Shown: piece by piece, positions 50,929 through 59,988 of the stretch
Numbering within the stretch: position 1 is the first letter of the stretch
Layout of the letters: each line of letters begins with the position of its first letter
Assembly (NCBI GenBank): GCA_965656875.1
Contig: CBFHMJ010000033.1
Coordinates: 1 to 64,000, forward strand
From: CBFHMJ01 sp965656875
Lineage (GTDB): Bacteria; Pseudomonadota; Gammaproteobacteria; Enterobacterales; Alteromonadaceae
Direction of reading: 5' to 3'
DNA: 64,000 nt
The notes under the pieces: model-generated
Seen by the model: only the letters and a program-made list of their open reading frames with translations
Database searches by the model: none
Told to the model about the DNA's origin: nothing
Translations under genes and position numbers: made by a program

Positions 50929-51345
50929 TTACTTATCCGGCGTGCGATGCGCCGGATAACGCTTACAATCATCTTCAATATTCAACCAACTCACCGCGTC
51001 ATTTGTGTAGATATGGTAAGTCGGCTGAAATACATTTGGATCGTCCATAGATCCGGTCGAAATCGTTGTATAACCAGGATAATCCTTGTGACGATAGGTC
51101 AAACTGGTGCCGCACTGGTCACAAAATCCACGTCGTATATGGTCTGATGAATGAAACTCCTTTGGCTGACCAGTTATCCAACGGACTTGCTCGGTTTTAA
51201 AATCAATCCATGCAGTGGTTAAACCGCCAGTCCCTTTGCGGCAGGTTGAACAATGACAATAATCAGAATCGAACGGCAGAGCGGTTGTCTCGTAACGAAT
51301 GGCACCACATAAGCATCCGCCAGTGATTACCGGATTTTTATCCAT
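50929..51345 (-). CDS. GFA-family zinc protein
   Basis: This 138-residue protein of the GFA (glutathione-dependent formaldehyde-activating-like) family has the zinc-binding Cys set: Gly-Gly-Cys-Leu-Cys-Gly (near 10-15), Cys-His-Cys-Ser-Thr-Cys-Arg (near 31-37) and Cys-Asp-Gln-Cys-Gly (near 95-99). The fold is certain, but activity in this family is usually not known. It is an isolated gene, unrelated to its neighbours. Confidence 0.88.
   Translation of the reverse strand: MDKNPVITGGCLCGAIRYETTALPFDSDYCHCSTCRKGTGGLTTAWIDFKTEQVRWITGQPKEFHSSDHIRRGFCDQCGTSLTYRHKDYPGYTTISTGSMDDPNVFQPTYHIYTNDAVSWLNIEDDCKRYPAHRTPDK
50933..50959. terminator. shared hairpin between convergent genes
   Basis: TTATCCGGCG (50933-50942) pairs perfectly with CGCCGGATAA (50950-50959). 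It lies inside the last codons of the minus-strand gene at 50929 and just beyond the EamA gene, so it may end both transcripts. It resembles enterobacterial REP arms only by chance. Confidence 0.5.
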
Positions 51346-51554
51346 AGTTGTAACCTCTTAATGATTGTTATTGCTGAATCAATGAGCAAGAAAGCGATTA
51401 CTTTACCCCGAATTGGTGGTTTGTTGCATCTTGTTACATCCGGGAAGTGATTTTCCACTATTGCCATTTTTAGCTGTGATAGGCTCTGTAACGTTTTTGG
51501 CGTAAGTTAGCTACGATTAAATGATTTCTTAATAATCGGGCAAAGGAGAAAGGT

Positions 51555-52274
51555 GTGGAAACAAGTTCCAATCAACGGTTGATCATCCCGGCGGTGATTG
51601 TGGCAGCAGGTATTGCGTTAGCTGCCTGGTTGCTGGGCGAAGGATTATTGAAATTTAAATCAATGGACAGAACGATAACAGTAAAAGGACTGGCACAAAT
51701 GGAAGTGAAAGCGGATACCGCCATTTGGCCAATCCGTTTTAAAGATGCCGCGAATGAACTGGAGCCTTTGGTGGCAGGTGCAGAAAAGAAAACCCAGGCG
51801 GTTGTCAGCTACCTGAAACAACAAGGTTTTACGGATGAAGAAATCAGTGTTTCCAGTCTGTCGGTAGTCGATAAGCTGGCCAATGAATACTCATCAGGCA
51901 ACAACCCTGGCTTTCGATATGTCGTCACATCAAATATTACGGTCTACACGAACCAGCCGGATAAAGTATCTGCTGCTCGTGCGCAAATGGGCCAGTTAGC
52001 TAAACAGAATATTGTGATTGCACAGGACAGATACGAAGGACGAGTGCAATATCTGTTCACCGGACTAAATGACATCAAACCCGCGATGGTAGAGCAGGCT
52101 ACTCATAATGCTCGCACCGTGGCTGAAAAGTTTGCAGCGGATTCAGATTCCCGCTTAGGGAAAATCAGAACGGCTCGTCAGGGACAATTCTCGATTAATG
52201 ATCGGGATTCCAATACGCCCCAAATTAAGAAAGTGCGAGTGGTTAGTACGCTTGAATACTATCTTGTTGATTAA
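51555..52274 (+). CDS. SIMPL-domain (DUF541) membrane-anchored protein
   Basis: This protein has 239 residues from a GTG start with AAAGGAG six bases upstream. One N-terminal membrane helix (about 10-30) is followed by Thr-Ile-Thr-Val-Lys-Gly-Leu-Ala and a Glu-Val-Lys-Ala-Asp-Thr-Ala segment that opens the SIMPL domain. The domain continues to the Tyr-Tyr-Leu-Val end. SIMPL proteins lie in the periplasm and have been tied to stress tolerance; the exact activity is unknown. Confidence 0.82.
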   Translation: METSSNQRLIIPAVIVAAGIALAAWLLGEGLLKFKSMDRTITVKGLAQMEVKADTAIWPIRFKDAANELEPLVAGAEKKTQAVVSYLKQQGFTDEEISVSSLSVVDKLANEYSSGNNPGFRYVVTSNITVYTNQPDKVSAARAQMGQLAKQNIVIAQDRYEGRVQYLFTGLNDIKPAMVEQATHNARTVAEKFAADSDSRLGKIRTARQGQFSINDRDSNTPQIKKVRVVSTLEYYLVD

Positions 52275-52317
52275 CAGCAGTACTTTTTAACAACAGTACT
52301 TTTAACAACACGAACAC

Positions 52318-52390
52318 CGCAGTCTGCACTGAATGGCTTTTTCCCAACCTGGCCGAGGATGACCAACACGGTAAGCAGACTGCGCTTTTT
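52318..52390 (+). terminator. terminator-like inverted repeat with long loop
   Basis: CGCAGTCTGC (52318-52327) pairs perfectly with GCAGACTGCG (52375-52384), followed by CTTTTT. The 47-base loop is long, but the T tract is good. It lies downstream of the SIMPL gene. Two near-repeats of ACAGTACTTTTAACAAC-like sequence precede it. Confidence 0.5.
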
Positions 52391-52420
52391 AATGAAAGTA
52401 ACATTTAATCTTAAACCGGA

Positions 52421-53269
52421 TTACCGGGTTTTAATTGCGTCATCTTTAAGTTTTCGCCACATCGACAGTACTTCACTGACAACCAGTTCTGGTTGATCAA
52501 ACTGAATATAATGACCACTCTTTTTCGTTAGAATCGCCTTACCTTGCGGAAATGCTTTCGTCCAGTCCTGCCACAACTTGCCCCATAACTCACGACCTTT
52601 ATTGGTAAAAAACAGATTTGGCGGATTTTTGGATGGTTTGATTGACGCAATGACCGTGACGGGAATATCAGGGATCGCCGGGTAATCGGGTAATGGGCGT
52701 TTGCTCCAGAAATCCAGATACTGATTCGACATCTGGTTTTTCATATCATCCAGTTTGATTTGTGCGATCTCTTTGTTGCCCTGCTTTAAATCTATCGCTC
52801 TTAATATATCCACATCATGTTCTGAAGATGGATCAAGCATGAGTAAACCCGCGATTCGTTTGGGATAAGCAGCGGCGAAATCTCTGGCTACACTGCCGCC
52901 ATAGGAATGAGCCACGAATAATACCGGCTCATGAATGTTGAGATGATTTAAAACTTGCGAGGCATGGCGAGCATAGTCTGACGACATAAAATGTTGTTTC
53001 ACCTGGCTGGAATTTCCGTTGGCTACTCGCGAATAGCGCACAACAGTCGTGTGTTGTGTCAGTTGATCATAGATGCCGTCCCAATCGGTCAGCGGTGAAT
53101 TACCTCCTGCTTCCAGGAAAATAACGGGCGAGCCTTTGCCAGAAATCTGATATTCGAGCTGCCATTGCTCGACCGGCGCAAAACCGGATTTACCATTGGC
53201 TAAGCCTGACAAAAACATAATGCATAGAAAGAATAATTGCCTGAAAACAGACTGAGATTTAACGGCCAT
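52421..53269 (-). CDS. secreted alpha/beta hydrolase
   Basis: This 282-residue protein has a signal peptide (Leu-Phe-Phe-Leu-Cys-Ile-Met core, ending near Ala-Asn-Gly). The nucleophile elbow is Ala-His-Ser-Tyr-Gly-Gly, near residue 120. An Asp follows in Met-Leu-Asp-Pro-Ser and a His in Lys-Ser-Gly-His-Tyr-Ile near 253. This is a normal Ser-Asp-His esterase fold, probably periplasmic. Substrate unknown. Confidence 0.8.
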   Translation of the reverse strand: MAVKSQSVFRQLFFLCIMFLSGLANGKSGFAPVEQWQLEYQISGKGSPVIFLEAGGNSPLTDWDGIYDQLTQHTTVVRYSRVANGNSSQVKQHFMSSDYARHASQVLNHLNIHEPVLFVAHSYGGSVARDFAAAYPKRIAGLLMLDPSSEHDVDILRAIDLKQGNKEIAQIKLDDMKNQMSNQYLDFWSKRPLPDYPAIPDIPVTVIASIKPSKNPPNLFFTNKGRELWGKLWQDWTKAFPQGKAILTKKSGHYIQFDQPELVVSEVLSMWRKLKDDAIKTR

Positions 53270-53352
53270 CGTAATACTCCTGATTAACTGACAGGCGGCA
53301 TTATACGCAAGTCATTGAAAAGGCGTTATAGCGAGAGCTGGGTTAACCGACT

Positions 53353-53676
53353 TTACGAATAAAACACGGCTAACCAGATAGTGGGTTTATGTGGCAAGGT
53401 CCAGCTAACTTTATGCCGGGTATGGGCTGGAATATTCAATGAGTCACCTTTATTTAAGGTGATTTCCTGTTCGAATTGACCATCATCCGAATCATTCTTT
53501 TCAATGATTAATCGTGCCGATCCTTCTAATACCACCACCCATTCATGTTCGTCCTGATCGTACCAACCTTCATCGGGCGATGACTGACCATAGGAGACAA
53601 TACGCTCAATTCTCGTATTGGGGTTATCAGGGTCTATTGACCTTTGATGGTGATTTTTGCAGCGTTTGTCGCGTGT
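53353..53676 (-). pseudogene. cupin-domain protein lacking its 5' end
   Basis: The minus-strand frame is open from the TAA at 53677-53679 and has no ATG, GTG or TTG until the middle of the domain. The translated part still shows the cupin core: Ile-Glu-Arg-Ile-Val-Ser-Tyr-Gly-Gln-Ser-Ser-Pro, Trp-Tyr-Asp-Gln-Asp-Glu-His-Glu-Trp-Val, and Pro-Ala-His-Thr-Arg-His. Relatives normally begin about 15-20 residues earlier, so the start region was lost or altered. It may be a decayed gene or may use a rare start. Confidence 0.65.
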
Positions 53677-53820
53677 TTATACAAGGCTTTAGGTTGCGTG
53701 GTGTAGTTATTCTACATAAGCGGGCTGAAACGCAGTAGAAACGTGCGACAAGCGCTGTCCATGCCTTCATTTAACAATGAATGGATTCGTTTCAATGGCG
53801 TTCATGCTGCGTTCCACATC

Positions 53821-54110
53821 ATTGATTTAGAAGACTAAATCTGCTGCTGTGCGCCTTGCCTGAACGCCATTGAACTCGAACAAAATTTCACCCGCAAAGG
53901 TTAATAGACCCTGACTAAATCTGAAAAATGCTCCTGGCTGGTGTCTTTGGGTAAATTGCTGAACAGATTCGTCATGGTGGAATAGTCTCAGTTAAACGAA
54001 TGAAATCAAGAAATATTGTTGTTTTTGACACGGGAATCAAATGTAGCAGCTTAACTGAATGATGTTAACCATCGCTGACCATTTGACACAGATGCTTAAT
54101 ATTTGGTTGA
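53821..54110 (+). repeat. 290-bp direct repeat, copy A
   Basis: This ~290-base non-coding unit is repeated almost unchanged at 54152-54441 (offset 331). Only a handful of bases differ. It contains no significant reading frame. Parts of it recur at 17889 and, inverted, at 37940. The bases just left of it (53760-53820) hold nothing recognisable. Confidence 0.9.
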
Positions 54111-54151
54111 TCGTCCTGGATTCATCAACTGAACAACCGGATACTCAATAC

Positions 54152-54441
54152 ATTGATTTAGAAGACTAAATCTGCTGCTGTGCGCCTTGCCTGAACGCCA
54201 TTGAACTCGAACAAAATTTCACCCGCAAAGGTTAACAGACCCTGACTAAATCTGAAAAATGCTCCTGGCTGGTGTCATCGGGTAAATTGCTGAACAGATT
54301 CGTCATGGTGGAATAGTCTCAGTTAAACGAATGAAATCACGAAATATTGTTGTTTTTGACACGGGAATCAAATGTAGCAGCTTAACTGAATGATGTTAAC
54401 CATCGCTGACCATTTGACACAGATGCTTAATATTTGGTTGA
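54152..54441 (+). repeat. 290-bp direct repeat, copy B
   Basis: This is the second copy of the unit at 53821, separated by 41 bases. It ends 22-37 bases before the start of the next gene and therefore probably forms part of that gene's 5' region. Confidence 0.9.
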
Positions 54442-54478
54442 GTGATTCGACATTACCAATTGAATGACTGGATTCCCC

Positions 54479-55177
54479 ATGAACAACACCAACAATAATA
54501 CTAAGTACCCGAAAACAAAGAACACGATAAATCTGGCGGCAGTGGCTGGGTTAATAGTGGCAGGATTAATTGCTGGTATCGTCTCATTAGTCTGGTTTGC
54601 AACGCCAACAAAAGGAACGCTGGTCTGGGAGTTGTCTAAATTACTGATGCAATTTGTCGTCATTGTCGTTCTTGGTGGTATTGCCAAAGCAGTCATAGAT
54701 GATCATGTAAAAGCCAGGGAAAGACGTACAGAAACCGTGCGTTATTACAAGGATATTCAACAACGTGCGGCAAAAGCCTACACCGATCTTAAACGTGTCA
54801 GACGAAACCTGAAAATGGATTTCGCCCGACCTGAAGGTATTACACCAACTGATTACCGAACGTTCATCAGCGATATCAATGATATTCAACTTGAACTGGA
54901 GATGTTGAATATTGATGTGAAATCATCTGGCAATGAATTAAGTGAGTTATCAAATCAGATCAAAGCATTGGAAAGCTTTGTAAAAACTGTGGTGGACGGT
55001 TATCGCGGACGACTGGCTACACTGTCTGAATTTGGCGAAAGGGAAGCAATAAATCAACTCTCTGAACCTGAACAACAGTTTTTGTCTGATGTACGAGGTA
55101 ATGACTGGTATCTCAACGTAGTTCGCAGTTCACAACAGGCCAGAGAGATATTGCATGGGTTGATTTATGGTGGGTAG
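54479..55177 (+). CDS. membrane protein with coiled-coil cytosolic domain
   Basis: This protein has about 232 residues from the ATG at 54479; an ATG at 54464 is also possible. The Asn-rich N-terminus is followed by two membrane helices (about 20-42 and 56-76) and then a charged, mostly helical cytosolic region with heptad-like Leu/Ile spacing (100-190). No enzyme motif is seen and I do not recognise the family. It sits alone between the repeats and a convergent gene. Confidence 0.6.
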   Translation: MNNTNNNTKYPKTKNTINLAAVAGLIVAGLIAGIVSLVWFATPTKGTLVWELSKLLMQFVVIVVLGGIAKAVIDDHVKARERRTETVRYYKDIQQRAAKAYTDLKRVRRNLKMDFARPEGITPTDYRTFISDINDIQLELEMLNIDVKSSGNELSELSNQIKALESFVKTVVDGYRGRLATLSEFGEREAINQLSEPEQQFLSDVRGNDWYLNVVRSSQQAREILHGLIYGG

Positions 55178-55184
55178 CCATCGA

Positions 55185-56114
55185 TTATGGCAAGCTAAGT
55201 TCAAGACATTTAACAGGGATAAATTGATGTGTTGAATTGGCTTGAAGCTGACTCAATTTTGGAGTATCTCCCCAATTCCAAAATTCAGGGTCTTGAATCT
55301 GAGTCAAATGTGTAGATTTAGGCAAATAGACCCAATGAACTACATAGTCGTATAGTGCAGCAGCTGGTTTGCCTAATGCAATCATACTTGCTACGCCAAC
55401 AAGAGCACCATATGGAAATGTACGGTTGGCTTGCTGAAAGAAAGTTGCCGTATTAGGAGTATTCCATTGATTAGAAGTATTCAATTTGCTCTTTTCATGA
55501 TTTTCTTTAACTTGATTAATATTATCTTTAAGAAGAACTTCCTGCGCCTTAAAACCCATTAGTTCAAATAGTTTTATGCTTGTCGTTACGGTCAGTGCCA
55601 TATCACCATGTTTACTATTCATGCCCGCTGTTACTTGTTGGTTAATTACAGCTTTTGTTTTCAATGGATTCGATGACCATGTGGTGGGTATGAAATCACA
55701 TAATAATGAAGAGTACAGCACATTAGCATCCCACATTTCTCTTCCTTCTACGCCCTGATTACGTAGAGACTCCTTTAGTAAAATCATCAGACCTGTACAT
55801 AAGTCGTAATCTAAATTGTGATCTGGGGTGTTTGCGTAACCAGACTTGTAACGGCGTTCGATACGTTTTCTTATTTTTTCACTGTTCTTTATATTTTCGA
55901 AGGGTGTTTGGTTCTCATAAACTGTTTTTTTTAGCGCTTCATATTTGGCTTTAATTACAGGTTCGTTCAGATTATTCATCATGGCCATAACGACACCTGC
56001 TAATCCACAGTTGCCACGATAATTCTGGGTCACTTTCGACCCATCTGCTTGAATCACTTTCTCTCTGTTTATGATTTCCGGGTCATTCATAGCTAGTAAA
56101 TAATCTTTTCCCAT
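55185..56114 (-). CDS. papain-like cysteine peptidase-like protein
   Basis: This 309-residue protein has no signal peptide. An early Asn-Cys-Gly-Leu-Ala motif (residues 34-38) looks like the active-site Cys and oxyanion of papain/C39-type peptidases. Near the C-terminus, Tyr-Asp-Tyr-Val-Val-His-Trp-Val-Tyr and then Asp-Pro-Glu-Phe-Trp-Asn-Trp-Gly supply a His and an Asp in the proper order. The ~190 residues between do not match a family I know. Such proteins are often secreted effectors or toxins, but no immunity-like gene or delivery domain is adjacent. Confidence 0.5.
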   Translation of the reverse strand: MGKDYLLAMNDPEIINREKVIQADGSKVTQNYRGNCGLAGVVMAMMNNLNEPVIKAKYEALKKTVYENQTPFENIKNSEKIRKRIERRYKSGYANTPDHNLDYDLCTGLMILLKESLRNQGVEGREMWDANVLYSSLLCDFIPTTWSSNPLKTKAVINQQVTAGMNSKHGDMALTVTTSIKLFELMGFKAQEVLLKDNINQVKENHEKSKLNTSNQWNTPNTATFFQQANRTFPYGALVGVASMIALGKPAAALYDYVVHWVYLPKSTHLTQIQDPEFWNWGDTPKLSQLQANSTHQFIPVKCLELSLP

Positions 56115-56444
56115 TTCATTGGTCTCCTAACTGTGTTGAACGGACAAATATGTCCATAACTTGAAATAAGATAAGTGTATAACGGTGATTTAAAGGGATA
56201 CTCGGTGATTATCATGTTTCCAGATTTATGCATCTATTCAACACTGAAAACACATTACTTGACGAAAAAGGAAATGAGCAATCTGATAAAATGCTGCGAA
56301 TTTGCATTAAAGTTCACGTATTTATATCGAAAACGCTATTAACATTCAGCTTTATGATTTTATTTGTTCTAAATAAGATAAAAAATTCTCAGATATATTG
56401 AATCTAATTAAGGTACTTGATATAAACCCTGTTCCTGAATAACT
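56115..56444. other. 330-bp AT-rich divergent intergenic region
   Basis: Nothing beyond AT-rich promoter-like sequence is seen. It separates the minus-strand peptidase-like gene from the plus-strand CHASE2 gene and should hold both promoters. Confidence 0.5.
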
Positions 56445-56468
56445 TTGTTACAAGTTTGTGGAAACAGA

Positions 56469-57698
56469 ATGCTTCATCATTCAGATACCTTGAAAAAGTA
56501 TGCTGTCATGAGCCTTTCTATCGTGGGGCTTACATGCTATTTGCTATTCATGACTTTTAATCCACTGGGATTAAAGTCAGATTCCTTAACCTGGTCACGT
56601 CAGTATTTCCTCCACATTTACGACTTTTTCAACAGCGATATCAACCTTTCTGAATTTGGCAGTAAAGTCAGTGTCGTTCGTATTGACGATAAGTTTGTTC
56701 GAGAGAATGGTGAAGAATGGCCAGTGTCTTTTAATTTACAAGCCAGATTACTGCAACAAATCGCAAGTTATGATCCTGATGCTGTTTACATAGACTGGAC
56801 ACTTAGCAAAGAACGGCAAGGAATGACGGCGAAGGAGTTTTCTGACGTTTTAGCGCGTTATCCTGATATCCAATTCTTTATGCATACCCCAGATTCCGGT
56901 TATGTTCTTGCAGATTTAGCAGAACATTTTCAACGTGTGTATGGTCACACTGAAAATCCTCTCAACTACTTAATGCAGGATAAACGGGGCAAACCTCGTG
57001 CTGCACTGGAAATCTATCGTACGTTATGTTCAGCAGGGACGATTACTTGTGAATCTGATGTGTTCGAAGCAGATAGTCATATTGCGCTGTTTATTCCCGA
57101 AGCTGTCTGGACCGGGAAATCTGAGTATCAGGCATGTTTCGATGATGAAACATGCAAAAAAGTACTACTTGATTGTAGTAATGGAAATTGTCAATTAAAT
57201 GTACCGCTAACGGCGTCGATGCTGGTTAACAGTGGTAACTCAATGGTCGGTTTGAGTGATGAATTCTATCAAGCAATCGAACACGAACTGTCAGGAAAAG
57301 TCGTGTTTTTATTGGCTGATATGGCTGCGACGACGAACTATATAAAGCTCAACAATATACCTGATTTACCGTCTAATATTGTTCATCCCATTGCGCTGTC
57401 TAATTTAATGTCGTTGGGTGACAACGTACTAAAAGTACCTGGCGGCTTATTCAACATCCCTGGCAATCAACTAATCCAGTTTATGTTCATTGCTGCCACA
57501 TTAATGATATTCCACAAAGGGTTATTACAAAAAAGCTGTTTAACGTTTGTGCTTTTGCTTCTTATCACATCGGTCTTCACCCTGGTGTATTTTGTGCTGA
57601 CCAACAGTGTAATCAACTACATCGGGTTGATCGTTTTTTTGATACCCGTGGCCGTTATCAAGCACCCATTCTTTTGTGAACTGTTTTCATCAAGCTAA
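56469..57698 (+). CDS. CHASE2-domain membrane protein without output domain
   Basis: This protein has about 409 residues from the ATG at 56469; the frame also runs back to a TTG at 56445. One N-terminal helix (about 10-30) leads into a large periplasmic CHASE2-like domain, with Val-Val-Arg-Ile-Asp-Asp-Lys near 80, Tyr-Ile-Asp-Trp-Thr-Leu near 112 and paired Cys around 190-250. Three C-terminal helices follow, and then the protein ends. CHASE2 normally feeds a kinase or cyclase. None is fused here, so signalling must go through a partner or the domain has another use. It forms a group with the two genes behind. Confidence 0.7.
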   Translation: MLHHSDTLKKYAVMSLSIVGLTCYLLFMTFNPLGLKSDSLTWSRQYFLHIYDFFNSDINLSEFGSKVSVVRIDDKFVRENGEEWPVSFNLQARLLQQIASYDPDAVYIDWTLSKERQGMTAKEFSDVLARYPDIQFFMHTPDSGYVLADLAEHFQRVYGHTENPLNYLMQDKRGKPRAALEIYRTLCSAGTITCESDVFEADSHIALFIPEAVWTGKSEYQACFDDETCKKVLLDCSNGNCQLNVPLTASMLVNSGNSMVGLSDEFYQAIEHELSGKVVFLLADMAATTNYIKLNNIPDLPSNIVHPIALSNLMSLGDNVLKVPGGLFNIPGNQLIQFMFIAATLMIFHKGLLQKSCLTFVLLLLITSVFTLVYFVLTNSVINYIGLIVFLIPVAVIKHPFFCELFSSS

Positions 57699-57722
57699 AA
57701 ACCAACTAAACAAGGAATCATA

Positions 57723-58097
57723 ATGATTATAAAAAATATGGCTTTGTTGGCAGTGCTGTTTACTGTTACGACCGGGACATCGGCAATGGCCGAGGAAAAA
57801 AGTAAGCCTTCGACCATTGTTAAGTACATGGCAAAGAAACTTGAGTTATTCGATGACAAACAAGAGTTTACCAGACGAATTGATCGCAAGGACTTACCCA
57901 AAGTCCCAGTAACCATTTTACAACTGGATGCTGAAAACGACATGGTTCAGATTGAGCTTGGGGATGGTCAACAAGTGTGGCTGGACAAGTACTATTTGAA
58001 GTTGAATATCACCAGTGAAGTGAAATATAAGTGTTTGTTGCCTGCAAAAGAGAAAGAGAAGTCTGATGCAACAATTGGCTTTGGCGATTGTAAGTAA
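57723..58097 (+). CDS. small periplasmic protein, SH3-like
   Basis: This 124-residue protein has a signal peptide ending Ala-Met-Ala-Glu. The C-terminal half, with Val-Gln-Ile-Glu-Leu-Gly-Asp-Gly-Gln-Gln-Val-Trp-Leu, looks like an SH3 beta-barrel strand pattern. Two Cys lie near the end. It starts 24 bases after the CHASE2 gene and 11 bases before the M48 gene, so the three are likely one operon. Function unknown. Confidence 0.55.
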   Translation: MIIKNMALLAVLFTVTTGTSAMAEEKSKPSTIVKYMAKKLELFDDKQEFTRRIDRKDLPKVPVTILQLDAENDMVQIELGDGQQVWLDKYYLKLNITSEVKYKCLLPAKEKEKSDATIGFGDCK

Positions 58098-58108
58098 GGG
58101 ATAACAGC

Positions 58109-59818
58109 ATGAAACAAGTGATTACAACTTTCATTCTGGCCGCAATGACAGGTATCAGCGGTTGCCAGACGATGGACAACCTTTCTGCAACAGCTAGTAC
58201 GGTAGGGGCCACTCTTGGCAATATGGTCAAAGGGGAAACGCAAACACAATTTGACGGAAAGTTCATTGATGATCGCGTAATAAAAGAGCAGGAGATGTTA
58301 GCTGGCATGAAGCCAAAAGCGATGAAGGATTACCAACTAAAACAAGCTGAACGTGAGAATCATCCGGGTGCCAGAAAAGTTCACCTGGCCAAAGATAAAG
58401 ATTTAGAACGTTATCTTCAAAATATCGCTGATAAACTGGTTGCTGGCTGGCCTGGGCAGCAAAAGACGATCACGGTCAAATTATCAGGTTCTCTGTCATA
58501 CCCGCCACAAGTAGAAAAAAATGGCACGATTCTCATTCCGTTAGGCGCGATTAAAAATTCTGATTCAGAAGATGAACTGGCATTTTTGATTGGTCACGAA
58601 ATCTCTCATATCTTTCTTGACCATTTTCAGCGAGTAGAGAGTGTTAAAGCGACCAAAGAACTGGTTAATGATGCACGGGATCTGGGGGTTGCGGCCTACG
58701 CGATTGAAGATTTCCATATGGTGGACAATCCGGGTTCAGACTATAAGAAACTCACCTACAGCCCAACTCAGAAAAACATTACTAATCAAGCAAAGGTTCG
58801 CTTTTATTCTGGCGTGTTGAAATCTACCACCGAACTTATTTTTGATACGTCGTGGCAACGAGGCCAGGAAGATGAAGCTGATTTATTAGGGGCCGATCTT
58901 GCTGAAAAAGCAGGTTATTCCCTGAGAGCAACTAAGGAAGTATTAGAACGACTCCATAACTACACAGAAAAAAACAAACTTGCTAATGACCGGATGGCAA
59001 AAGGTATCCAGGCGACTTTAGAATCTGCTTTAACGCTGGATGCTGACAAGATGGGAGAAGCGGTTACTCAGGTTGGAAGCGAATTGGCCGATGGTCTGAT
59101 TTCCACGGTTTCTGATTCATTGACGTCGTCTTATCATGATGCGCTTGAACGGGAAGAAATGTTAACGGAATATGTTGATCGGGAACATAAAGCGGCACTG
59201 GCTCGACGAATTACAAAAAAGCAACGCCAAAAAATAAAAGCCATTAAAGCAAAAAAAGGATTTGTGAACACAATTGAAGGGCTGGAATTACTCCATGAAG
59301 CTCAAGCCAGACTGGCTATTGACGAAATTGACACAGCCAGGACGTTGTTAAAGTCAGCTTCTAAGAAACTGGACAGGAGTTTTGCACCGTTAAACAAGGT
59401 TTGGTTCGATTATTATCAGGCTCGTGGTCAACATCGACTGGCAAAGAGAGAACTATCCAGAGTTGACTGGTCAATGGCTTCCTACGAATTCAGAGTTGAC
59501 GCGATTAAGTTTTTTACTCGTCAAAACGAATTCAATGATGTACTTAACCTGTCAGCCGATTTAATTGAACATCCCGATTACGCAAAGACGGTATACGTTG
59601 ACAACGTGATTGCTACCTATAATTCAGGCGAACAAGAACTGGCTAAACAAAAGCTTAATGATTGTTCTGATGTGATGGGATCGTTCGCAAGCGAATGTGT
59701 ATCGTTAGTCAATGCCCTGAATGGTAAAAAAGCGAACATGCCGACAATGGCAGCAAAAAAACCTTCTACCGGGATAAGCTTCAGCGACTTATTTAACGGA
59801 TTGAAAAATAAAAATTAG
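58109..59818 (+). CDS. M48-family metalloprotease, lipoprotein
   Basis: This 569-residue protein has a lipobox Ile-Ser-Gly-Cys (Cys19). The zinc site is His-Glu-Ile-Ser-His (163-167), with Glu256 (Gln-Glu-Asp-Glu-Ala-Asp) as third ligand, as in M48 peptidases of the BepA/LoiP type. A basic helical insertion (about 340-400) and a TPR-like C-terminus (about 400-540) follow. BepA-like proteins survey outer-membrane assembly. It closes with a terminator at 59829 and is co-transcribed with the CHASE2 and SH3-like genes. Confidence 0.85.
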   Translation: MKQVITTFILAAMTGISGCQTMDNLSATASTVGATLGNMVKGETQTQFDGKFIDDRVIKEQEMLAGMKPKAMKDYQLKQAERENHPGARKVHLAKDKDLERYLQNIADKLVAGWPGQQKTITVKLSGSLSYPPQVEKNGTILIPLGAIKNSDSEDELAFLIGHEISHIFLDHFQRVESVKATKELVNDARDLGVAAYAIEDFHMVDNPGSDYKKLTYSPTQKNITNQAKVRFYSGVLKSTTELIFDTSWQRGQEDEADLLGADLAEKAGYSLRATKEVLERLHNYTEKNKLANDRMAKGIQATLESALTLDADKMGEAVTQVGSELADGLISTVSDSLTSSYHDALEREEMLTEYVDREHKAALARRITKKQRQKIKAIKAKKGFVNTIEGLELLHEAQARLAIDEIDTARTLLKSASKKLDRSFAPLNKVWFDYYQARGQHRLAKRELSRVDWSMASYEFRVDAIKFFTRQNEFNDVLNLSADLIEHPDYAKTVYVDNVIATYNSGEQELAKQKLNDCSDVMGSFASECVSLVNALNGKKANMPTMAAKKPSTGISFSDLFNGLKNKN

Positions 59819-59828
59819 TGAAATAAAT

Positions 59829-59858
59829 AATGGCACTTTCCCGGCAGGAAGTGCCATT
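59829..59858 (+). terminator. intrinsic terminator after the M48 gene
   Basis: AATGGCACTT (59829-59838) pairs perfectly with AAGTGCCATT (59849-59858) and is followed by TT. This is a clear rho-independent type. Confidence 0.8.
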
Positions 59859-59988
59859 TTCATATTCAGCTATCGTGTTTTTCACGATTGTTTGAACTGG
59901 CTTCACCATTACACGATGAAAACAACCTGCATCTAATCATCATTCTCAATGTCTCTAACTGACTTAAAAACTAATTGAGAATTATGTT

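Noticed and set aside
50933..50959. Enterobacterial REP element
   Set aside because: Only the arms resemble REP. It is a single hairpin in the coding end of the GFA gene, and no other copies are seen.
53821..54441. CRISPR array
   Set aside because: There are two long near-identical units with a single 41-base spacer, not short regular repeats.
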